Assembly (NCBI RefSeq): GCF_021869535.1
Contig: NW_026262668.1
Coordinates: 69,957,558-70,021,557, forward strand
Origin: Mytilus californianus
Taxonomy: Eukaryota > Mollusca > Bivalvia > Mytilida > Mytilidae
Direction of reading: 5' to 3'
DNA: 64,000 nt
How positions within the stretch are numbered: the first letter of the stretch is position 1; every line of letters begins with the position of its first letter. The position numbers and the translations under genes are program-made. The notes under the pieces were generated by a model. The model ran no database searches. It worked only from the letters and a program-made list of their open reading frames with translations, and was not told where the DNA came from. Shown here in pieces: positions 48,660 to 59,000 of this stretch.

Positions 48660-49495
48660 CTCAAAAGAGGGACGAAAGATACCAGAGGGACAGTCAAACT
48701 CATATTAGATCGAAAACAAACTGACAACGCCATGGTCAAAAATAAACAAACAGACAAATAATAGTACAGATGACACAACATAGAAAACTAAAGACTAAGC
48801 AACACGAACCCCACCAAAAATGGGGGTGATCTCAGGTGCTCCGGAAGGGTAAGCAGATTCTGCTCCACATGTGGCACCCGTCGTATTGCTTAATATGTTA
48901 TTACAAATCCGGTAAATAGTTTAATTCGGTAGGTCACATTCGTGAAAACGGAAGGGTATTGTAGTTACGACATAAGGAACATATCCGATATCATCTGTGA
49001 AACAGTTATTCCATAACGGTCAACCAACTCGTGATGGCGTCCGTAAAATTTACGAAAGGATGATTTCAACTTCACCATTTGGAACTCTTGGTTTAATAGC
49101 TTCCTTGTGAGCAGCAATCCTCTATCAAGGAAATCATGATAGGAAATACAAGCCCGGGAATATCGTATCAATTGGGAGATATATACTCCGTATGCAGGCG
49201 CTGCTGGGATGTTGCTACATAGAAATAGAAAGTTCACAATTGGGAAGCTGAAATCATCTCTTTTGTCGTAAAGTTTTTTTTTCAACCGACCCTCATTGTC
49301 AATTTCTAGATGTAAGTCAAGATATGAGGCAGACTTAACTGTTTCTGGAGTATCCTTTATCTCTAGTTCGATGGGATAGATTCGTTCAACATAGTCACCA
49401 AATTTTGTATTATTTAGTGAGAGAACATCATCTATATAGCGGAACGTAAAGTTAACATAGGGTCCTGTCCTCAAGCATATAATAGCCATTATATC
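48660..49495 (-). mobile_element. 5'-truncated retroelement with YIDD reverse transcriptase and family-A 3' tail
   Basis: The minus-strand frame 49489-48965 (174 codons) has the catalytic FRYIDDVLSLNN, then SASYLDLHLEID, KKLYDKRDDFSFPIV, AAPAYGVYISQLIRYSRAC and KFYGRHHELVDRY. This layout (YxDD, S-x-LDL, K-x-Y-x-K-x-DD, I-x-Q-x-x-R-x-x-R-x-C) resembles Penelope-like reverse transcriptases; the class is inferred, not proved. 3' of the stop lies about 300 bp of a tail. It includes gtggagcagaatctgcttac, ccggagcacctgagatcacc and ccatggcgttgtcagtttg, and is found alone at many sites in the window. The 5' end of the RT is cut off near 49495. Confidence 0.65.
48965..49489 (-). CDS. Reverse transcriptase C-terminal fragment (YIDD)
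   Basis: 174 codons are open with the intact active-site aspartates (RYIDD) at residues 17-21. The conserved RT thumb-like region and the family ending FYGRHHELVDRYGITVSQM follow. It is missing the fingers/palm N-terminus and cannot encode a working enzyme. Preservation without any stop suggests a fairly recent insertion. Confidence 0.65.
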   Translation of the reverse strand: MAIICLRTGPYVNFTFRYIDDVLSLNNTKFGDYVERIYPIELEIKDTPETVKSASYLDLHLEIDNEGRLKKKLYDKRDDFSFPIVNFLFLCSNIPAAPAYGVYISQLIRYSRACISYHDFLDRGLLLTRKLLNQEFQMVKLKSSFRKFYGRHHELVDRYGITVSQMISDMFLMS

Positions 49496-49779
49496 TATGA
49501 TTATCCTAAACGAACTACATGTAACAGAATTATAATGTAGAAAAACGGTGGAAATGCAGTGTTAGTATGCTTCAATAAATTAGCGAATTCAAATTCGATG
49601 GTTATCCCCTCCCCCCACAAAAAAAAAACACAAAAAAAAACACACACACAAAAAAAAACCCGACGCAATGATGGAACAAAAACAATAGGGTTATAAGCTT
49701 TAAGTCTATTAATTCTAAGAGAAACATTTGAAACAAAATTCATAAACTGATAGCTTTATCACAATCAGTTTGTACAAGA

Positions 49780-49935
49780 AAAACTCATCAAAGAGACCAG
49801 GCTTATAATTTGGTACGCCAGACGCACGTCTCGTCTACATAATCCTGGCCACTGGCACTTTAAACAAAACAATTAGAAAACAATATCATTTAAAAAGTTG
49901 AAGAACATTGATGATTGGCAAGTTAGCTATTACAT
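49780..49935 (+). repeat. Family-D repeat
   Basis: aaaactcatcaaagagacca, gcttataatttggtacgcc and gacgcacgtctcgtctaca; it ends just before the TIR element at 49956. Confidence 0.7.
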
Positions 49936-49984
49936 GTACCTACAGCTGGTGATTATATGGCAAGCCGTTGTGGAATTTATTCCT

Positions 49985-50330
49985 GATTTATTAATATTAA
50001 AAAAAGATTTTGTAATATCAAAAAATTAAAAAATCATTTATTAATATTGAAAAATCATTTATTAATATTGAAAAATGATTTTTTAATATTACAAAATCAT
50101 TTTTTAATATTAATAAATCGAATTTTTGATATTAAAAAATCTGTCATTTTTTTATATTAATAAATGATTTTTTTTTATTAAGAAATCATTTATTATATCT
50201 AAAAATCATTTTTTTAATATCAAATATTCAGTCAGATTTATTAATATTAATAAATGAATTTTTAATATTAAATAATATGCTGATTTTTTATTAAAAAATC
50301 ATTTTTTAATATTAAAAAAAAATCAACATC
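49985..50330. repeat. Left palindromic AT-rich array of the TIR element
   Basis: Degenerate units of roughly 20-30 bp, each centred on TTAATATTAA flanked by T- and A-runs and separated by a few bases such as tca, tga or tcg. Each unit is self-complementary. Confidence 0.75.
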
Positions 50331-50844
50331 AGTGTTACCTTAGCGTTTAATATAAGGCAAACTAATCATGATCTGCCAAACGCTCTAATGATGAATATGG
50401 GACAAGTCGGTTCGGAGAAATTTTGGACCGACTATATTAAGTCAACTCGGACCATCTTATATCAACCCAGACAAGTATTTAAAGGAAGTTTGGACTATTT
50501 AATGATTATAAACGATTAAATGTTAAATTTTAAATTAAAGTATCCTTTAAATGTTGCTGAATTTGCACAAAATTTTTTTTTTAACTGATTTGTTTTTTAA
50601 ATCTATTATAAAACTTAATTTATACCCAAAAAAACCAGTGAAGTGGATGCTGAATATAGTTTGTGATACACACCGTTATCACCATAATAACGACAATCAT
50701 ACAAATACAATTGATTAAAAGACAGTTTATATAGTTTGTTCTTATGTTGTGTTGTAATACTGCTGTCCAAGTTTAGAGAGATTGAGCGCTCACATACATG
50801 TTTAATGTTTAACACCGCCACATTCTCGATGTGCCTGTCCAAGT

Positions 50845-51000
50845 CATGAACCTGTAGTTCAGTGTTTGTCGTTGGTTCATGTCTGTCATTTTTTTTTTTT
50901 GTAAATTGTTTTGTTATAAATTAAGCCGTTAGTTTTCTCAGTTACATTGTTTCATTTTTCATGTCGGGGCTTTTATAGCCGACTATACGGTATATATTTT
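50845..51000 (-). repeat. Family-B 3'-part repeat inside the TIR element
   Basis: cctgtagttcagtgtttgtc, attaagccgttagttttctc and cggggcttttatagccgac read as the inverse of the family-B 3' half (caacaaacgacaaccactga). Confidence 0.55.
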
Positions 51001-51597
51001 TCTCATTATTGAACTTCACCATTATACAGGGATTGACACTACTAGATTCAATCATTGTCACAAGTAGTTTCCGGTTGTAGTAAGAAAACAAGGATGGGTT
51101 CAAAACAGAAAGATTTTTAAAGCAGAGAAAACTGTTCACTTTATAATCAGCATGCATGACTTTATCAGATGACAATACGAATACTAATATCAAGGCTAAA
51201 AATAAGGCGTAGGTACATTAATTCAGTCACAGAACCTCGATGTCGTGGGTGTGTTCTGGTATTAATTATGTCTTGAGTTTATTTGAACAAAATAGGATCA
51301 AACTGGCCTGTCAACTATACCATCAGACAACATAATGAAAGACAACAGGGCCAAAAGCAAATAAAATTATTGCAATTATGTATACATTTAGTCACTGCAA
51401 AAGCACCAGGATTGCATAGTCATGGGGAGAAATGTCTTTCATTTAAACCAATACAAAAAAGACCATTTCCTACATCACTTTTTATTTTAATAGAATGTAG
51501 TGATAAATGAAAAGAGATCATTTAAATTGACTTTTCAACTTCAAAATATACTAACACAATAAATTGTACAGGTTGGAACCAATCTCTCAAATTATAT

Positions 51598-51731
51598 ATG
51601 TACATTGTCGGACTGAAATATAAAATGTATTTGTTCAAGATTAAGAAACAGTGCGAAAAGCAACTCTCGCCGAGGTTTTCTCCTGTTTCGTAGCGAGTAC
51701 ACATACATTTAATATTTCCGACAATGTACAT
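51598..51731. repeat. Small foldback within the TIR element
   Basis: atgtacattgtcgga (51598-51612) pairs exactly with tccgacaatgtacat (51717-51731). Inner segments (aaatataaaatgtat / atacatttaatattt) extend the stem to about 32 bp. This is probably another MITE nested in the element. Confidence 0.55.
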
Positions 51732-52136
51732 TTATTGTTTTTAACCTGCAATTTACACCCGGCGCTTTAAGGTTTAGATTTTTAAATCCAAGTCTCTGAT
51801 TTTTAACATTTTTCAAAGAAATCTACATAGTTTAAACGCGGACCGCGAAGTGGATCCCAAATTGAACTGTCACGCAAAAAGAAATATTCTCATTACCGTT
51901 TGCTCAATATGGAGGTGGAGTTACAAGAGACTTTATTTGAACAAGAACAAATAAACAAAAATGTATTTGTGCACTTGTTATTTGTACAATAATTGGCTGA
52001 TTGCAGGATAAGAGCAGGTGTTTCGGAGTTATTTTTGTCATTGTTATTTTTCACTAATCTAATTCAGCTACAAGCTTGCAGTGACGTATGCTCATCGTAT
52101 ATAAAAGCACTCAAACAACTCTTATATATAGGTGGC

Positions 52137-52490
52137 GTATTTTTTAATATTAGAAAATGATTTTTTAATAATAAAAAATCAACCTGAATATTCAATGTTA
52201 AATATTCATTTTTTAATATTAAAAAATTAGACCATTTATTAATATTAGAAAATGATTCTTTAATATTAAAAAATGATTTATTAATATTAAAAATGATTTT
52301 TTAATATTAATAAATAGGATATATTTTTTTAATATTAAATATTGTTTTTTAATATTAAATATTATTTTTTAATATTAAATATTATTTTTTAATATAAAAA
52401 AAATATTTTAATATATTAAAAATTCGATTTATTAATATAAAAAAAATAATTTTTAATATTAATAAGTGTTTTATTAATATTAATGAATAG
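52137..52490. repeat. Right palindromic AT-rich array of the TIR element
   Basis: Same motif as the left array (ttttttaatattaaaaaatg and variants), just inside the right terminal repeat. Because the motif is palindromic, orientation cannot be assigned. Confidence 0.75.
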
Positions 52491-52877
52491 GGAATAAATT
52501 CCACAACGGCTTGCCATATGATTACCTATAAGAAAAACTGGCAAAATTTCTTTTTTGTTTAAATTCATTATAAATCAGAAAACCATCTAAATAAGATTTA
52601 TTTATATGGTATTTTTTCAGTTAAGTCTAATCTGTCAATAAAATTGTTGATATCATTTTATGGTTCACGATTGTTTTCCTTTTATTTATAAAGAACGTCA
52701 AAAACCGCGGGAAAAGATTCCGAACAGATTTACTCGGAACTTCTCAATGCAACAGGACTTCCTAGTAAAGTATCACACTTAGCCGGATATTTCTTTAAAA
52801 TGCATTACAATTTAGAAACAACTTTTGTTCGGACTTAATCTCAATGAAAGACCAGTTTTTGAAATTGACAGATCAAC

Positions 52878-53051
52878 ATGGCATTTTTAGAGACAGTTCG
52901 TTGTTGGAACGAAGGCGTTGTTGCTTTCCAAGAGGACCGATACCAGGATTCCCTACTTAGTTTTAACAACATACTTGAACCCAGTGCACGTATTCAGTTC
53001 AATATAGCTTGTGTATTGAAAGGACTTGGCAGAGAGAATGATTGTATAGTG
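52878..53051 (+). CDS. NCF2-like: NCF2-like exon 1: start and first TPR
   Basis: 58 codons run from ATG (context AACATGG) to donor GTATGA, ending in phase 0. MAFLETVRCWNEGVVAFQED opens the first TPR helix pair. The later ARIQFNIACVL equals the conserved R-I-x-F-N-I-x-C segment of p67phox TPR1/2. Confidence 0.8.
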
Positions 53052-56000
53052 GTATGAATTCTTTAGATAGGTACACACAAATGACTGAAATTATGAGACA
53101 TGCAGTAACTTAACCATGTTAACCTGGTTAACATAAAAAGGACACCATAAACAATTATCGACGTGCATGTACACACACATTGTTCATTGTATGGATACAT
53201 CCTGTAACTTCTTTCCTCTGAAGTCATAAAACAATAATATTGAACAATAGGTATGATAGGTACAGTTGTACGATGTTCATTGCATGAATTGTTCATTGTA
53301 TGAATATATCCTGTAACGTCTTTCCTTTGAAGTCCTACAACAATTAAATTGAACAATAGGTATGATAGGTGTTGTCAAACTTAAGTGATTGATTTGATTG
53401 ATTGGTGTACTTTGCTTTACCCCACCTCAGTGCAATAATACTTTTTTTATTCAAATAACCCATTAGGCAAGTCTTGTAAGTGGTCATGAAATTTTATTTG
53501 TCTGTGAGTGAAACCACTTTATAGTCTGGTCCAAATTTTTTACTTGCTTAATGAATTTCTAAGATGTGATTATGGACACAGTCATACTAATCATTTAATG
53601 CAATGCAAAATTTTATGCGTTACAGCAGAGACACATATACGTTTAGTACCCAGGATTGGCAACTTATCCAGTTGGTAATCAGTAGGGTTATTAAGAAGCT
53701 ATCAAGATTATGTGTGTGCAGCAGTCTTCATGAGACTGTTTTCCCCATATCCAATTACATACAAAAAACAACCAAATAATAAATAAACATCACCCAGTTT
53801 ACTGTAATTTTTTTTTTTGGCAATGATATCATGGTTTAAATGTTTTGTTAAATTCCAAATATTTAACTTTTTTTTATTTTTACATTTTTTTCAACTTTCA
53901 ACTCCATTTACCATGTTTACTGCTTATAATTATTTTTAAAAAAAATGTAAGAAATTTGTTTGCTAAAAATAAGTATATCTAACCAGAAACAAATATACAT
54001 TTTGGGGCCCTTTATAGCTTGCTGTTCCGTGTGAGCCAAGGCTCTGTGTTGAAGGCCGTACTTTGGCCTATAATGGTTTACTTTTACAAATTGTGACTTG
54101 GATGGAGAGTTTTCTCATTGGCACTCATACCACATCTTCTTATACATATTTATCTATATATAATTATATCAGTCTCTGATTTCATTTTTACTTTTAAAAA
54201 AATCAATTGATTTATTTTGTCATGTACGTCATCGTTCATATCATGTATTAAGACTGGAACCTAATATCTTTGTACATAGGACTAATTAAGTCATTTATTT
54301 TATTCAATCTGAAATTGAATCCCTCTTAATGCTTAGCCTGATTCATATCAACATGTGATATATGATTTCCAATTAAACAACTATCCCTACAGACCAAATG
54401 ACAAAGATGTGAACAACAGTGGCAAATCCAGAACTTTTCATAAGGGGGGCACTGACTGCCATAAGAGGGGGCCTGCGGAGTCATGCTTCAGTGATTCCCT
54501 AAATAACAAAATTTTTCCCACAAAAAAGGGTGGGGCGGGCACCCTCCCCCCTAAATCCGCCTCTGAACAATTACAGATGGTATCATTATGATACAATGTA
54601 CATGATAATTTTAAGTTTTTATGATTTATATCATGTATATGTTAGTTAGTCATAAGTAAAAGGTTGATTAATACATCAGTTGAATCATTGTAAGGTGATT
54701 TCTGTTTGACAAAGTTCATCTGACCTGGACCTCCTCATCATGCATTGATCTGTGTTAAATTTTCATATTGAGCTCATTTTCTCGGTTACTATCTATGATA
54801 TGTTATCTATATTTACTCTACGGAAATGAAACGACTGTACATACAAGACAAACATGTATTTGTCGTATAGGGTTCACCCCAGACTTGACTTAATTATCAT
54901 AATCAATGGGCATGATTTTAAAAACTTTTTTGATATTCATAGCAGGATCTAGACCCGGAGCTCAAAATCTTTTACCACATCATACAGTCATAACTTATTA
55001 AGAAGGCAACAGATTACAGCATGTCTATTCACATAAAAATAAGAAGATAAGAAGATGTTGTATGATTGCCAATGAGACAAATCTCTACGAGAGACCAAAT
55101 GACATATAGAAGTTAATAACTATAGGTCACTGTACGGCCTTCAACAATGAGAAACAAGAAAAATAAAGACCTGATTTATGTACAAAACAATAAAGGAAGT
55201 ATTTATTAGATATAAGAAGATTTGGAATGAGTGCCTATGAGACAACTCTCCATCCAAGTCACAATTTTTAAAAGTAAACCATTATAGGTCAAAGTACGGC
55301 CTTCAACACGGAGCCTTGGCTCACACCGAACAGCAAGCTGTAAAGGGCCCCAAAAATGACTAGTGTAAAACCATTCAAACAGGATAACCAATGGTCTAAT
55401 CTATATAAAAAACGAGAAACGAGAATCACTTATGAACATGATGAACCACATCAACAAACGACAACCACTGAACAACAGGTTCCTGACTTAGGACAGGTGC
55501 AAACAAATGCAGCTGGTTTAAACATTTTAACAGGTGCCAACCTTCACCCTAACCTGAAATAATAGTGTAACATCACAACATAGAAAGACACACTATAAAA
55601 TATCAATTGAAATGGCTTAACTCAATCAAAAGACATATTAAACTTAAGTTTAATAGGATCGTATCTAAATATAAGGGCTCGGTAAACACACTGTAAAAAT
55701 TAGGATGTGCTATCCCATTTGCAATAAGTAGTTTTCTACAGGTACAGTTAACTTTCCAAACCATATCTTTGCATCTATGGAAGAACTTAGTAAAGGTTTT
55801 AAGTAATTTGTGGTAACAAAATCCTTGACTAAATAATTTACCAATAATACATAGATTAGGTTCATTGAAATCCACAACTTCACTTCAGACACGGACATAG
55901 TGAATGAGTTGGGATATATATAAACACTGTAAGAGGGTGCCAAAGGAACATTAATTTTCCAATAAAGAAAGATCAACAATCGGTTAAGAAAAATCATCCG

Positions 56001-59000
56001 TTTAGTTGTAAACTTTTGTGTAGAGTTTCGCGTGTAAAACTGAAATATTTAAATCTAGGAAAGGACAGTGATTGCTGTTTATATTTAAATCATTTAAAGT
56101 AAGTTTCTTTGAGTGACTTTCAGAAGTATATTTATAGAATTTTTTATTATTTAACGAAAAAATATTAAGATAACAGTAGAGTTTTACTGAGTCATGTTTT
56201 TCCATCAGACTTATGCCAGAAATGCACATAATTGAAATATCTAGTATGGTGAATACAAACCTACAAGTACATCATGCAATACAGTTTCAATAACATTATA
56301 TTATATATGTTCATAATTTAATAATTTTATTTTTTTATAATTTTGGATTTTTTAAATATACAAATTTCATTTATTTTCAAACTTTCAGCATCTGGGAGAA
56401 GCAATAAAAAAGGATCCTCATTTAGCTGTGGCTTTTTATCATAGAGCAGTGCAGTACTTAAAAACAAAAAGGTATGATTATTTAACATTATTTCAAGACA
56501 ATATCTGTTGCAGTTGAACTCACTATTTATGCTTTCAATTTGTTTGAGATCCAAAAAGTTAAGCTTTACAGTACAATTTAGTCTTCATAATTTGTTAGTT
56601 GTAAGGTTTCTTGATCATAGCATGAATGTAGAAAGAAAAAGATACATGAGATATACATATCAATAAGACAGCAACTTAATGACACAAATAACCTTAAAGT
56701 ACATCGAGAGGTCAAGGACATCCAGAGGTCAACATACTTTCTTCAATAATAAACCAGGGTCTACTCACATATAGCGCACTAACCCCAGCATGCCTGGATT
56801 AATTTCCTCAAAACTACATTATTGTTGGAATTGATTTTTTAAAATTTTTTTGTTTGTTGATCCAGAGTTACAGTACTTTAGTTGTCAGATTTAAGTTAAT
56901 TTTTCACATGTTCTAGCATAACTTGAGGTTGCTTGGATTGATTTACTGGAAACCTTACATTATTGTTGGAATTGGTGAACAGAACAAACCATTCGATCTA
57001 AAAAAAAAATAAGATTTATCATTCCAGAGTTATGGGACTTTGACCCTCAGATAAATAAAAGGCATTTTTGAAATGTCATACACTAGCTCCAGTAATCTTG
57101 GATCAAATTACTTCAAACTTAACACTGTTGTTGGGATTTATGAATAAAGACTTGCTTTCTAATTTGAAAATTTTGTGGTTTGTCATTTTAGAGTCATTGG
57201 ACATTTGACAATCATATTTAACAAAATATTTATATGTCTAAGGGTATCTTCATGCATTAATTTCTGCAGAGCCTTTTGATAAGCTTCTGATTAAGTGCCC
57301 TCTAAATATCCCATTTTATTCTTGCAACAATTTCAATATGCATAATAAGGGTGTATCATATGCTCTTGGTGCAGCTGTTTATTTTAACTGTGATACATAT
57401 ATTTTTGTAATTGTAGATACAATGAGGCACTTGATGATTTAGACAAAGCAGAACAAAGTTTGCGTGGATCTTCATTTATTAAGTATAGTCAGCTTGGATT
57501 GAATTTCACTTTATATAAATTTGAGGTAAGTAAGAAAATAATTCAAGGAAATGATATTTACCTTTCAAAATACTTATTAATGGTGCTAGGGAACTTTTTT
57601 ATTGAAGAGGTATAAAGTTTTGCTGTTGTGGTATGATGTCAAATTACTAACTGTAAAAATGCCATTCAAAGGAAATATCTAGGAATAGAATATTATGAGT
57701 ATATCCTGAAAACTTATTTTACCTTGCTTACCCCTTAACGTTATGCATACCCTTTAAATTTGGCATATTTCTATAAAATATTTCCAGTCTTTGATAATAT
57801 AACTGACACTTGAATTGGTATAATGTATCATAAAGTCATTTGGGCTGAAGTACGTGACCATGTTTTAAAATTCATGGTTTCGTGTATTAATGTTATCCAC
57901 CAAATATTCCAATATTTGTTCCATCTATGAGTACGATACAATGAAATATCAAACTATAAAATACAGAACCTTATTTAAGAAAATAAATCACAAAAAAAAA
58001 ACTTACATTGTACTTACCTGTTAATCTACAAAATAACAGAGGATATGAGCAGAAACATTTTGAGAGATCAAATACACTTTTATTTATCAAAGAAAAGAGG
58101 ATCTCATCAACCAAGTTCTGCTGTATTTAGATATTTTATTTTTAATCGTGCAGATACAGTTTAACAGAGCAGTATGTTTTGCCAGGCAAGGAGATATAAG
58201 AACTGCCGTACATATGTTAATAGATGCTGGCAAGATAGCTGAAGAAGAAATCCACAGTAGAATCAGTGTGAACACTATACAGGACTTAACACTAGTTAAA
58301 CTGGAAGGTTATAAGGTATTAAAGCATTAGAGATTATTGTTAGTTAAGGCAAAAAACACAGAAAGCTGTTCAGCCATTACATTTTATATACAAATGACAT
58401 ACTTCCACCCACAATGAATTCACTGACAATGCCACATCAACAATGGACAGTATAATAGTTTTGTTTATAGTTACACTGTAATAATATCCACTTTTGAATA
58501 AATTACAGGCATGGATCCAGGATGTGATGTAAGGGGGTGGGGCTGTCCTCAGGATTAGGAGTTGAAGGACTTTATTTTGACCAAACAATTGTCTGTGTTT
58601 TAAAAATTTTATGTACTTTGTGAGTCAGGTTAAGTATATAAATTATGAAATAATCATTTATCTATCATTTGTATCTAATTAAGAATAATAAACTTTCAGT
58701 GTATTTAAACTGTATTGTATTGTAACTGTATTTCTTTTAGCCATTGAAATTATACCTTATACCATGGATATGTACTTTAGCTTCTGATTTTTAGAAAAGC
58801 TGCAACTGTGTTATTAATAAAGTTTTTTATATTTTATTTCATAGGGAAATCTTCCCAGTTCATTTAATGAATTTGAAGTACCAGGTGAATGTTTATTTCA
58901 ACCACCAAAAGATATGGTTGCAAATTTAGGGAGGAAGGAATATGTAGCTAAAGCAAAGGTCTGTTGCAGAGTTTGTATATGTTATATCTTACTTGGCAGT

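Larger units (their letters stand above)
49956..52518. mobile_element. 2.56-kb TIR element with TGATTA target duplication and palindromic AT arrays
   Basis: The ends are inverted repeats beginning TATGGCAAGCCGTTGTGG. They are identical for 28 bp and continue to about 45 bp with three mismatches. TGATTA flanks both sides (49950-49955 and 52519-52524). Inside each end is an array of (T)nTTAATATTAA(A)n palindromes (about 49985-50330 and 52137-52490). The core holds a minus-strand family-B repeat (about 50845-51000), short ORFs without recognisable domains and a small foldback at 51598-51731. A 6-bp duplication with TAYGG ends is, from memory of eukaryotic DNA-transposon classification, a feature of the IS3EU superfamily; this is tentative. 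No transposase is seen, so it is non-autonomous. Confidence 0.7.
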
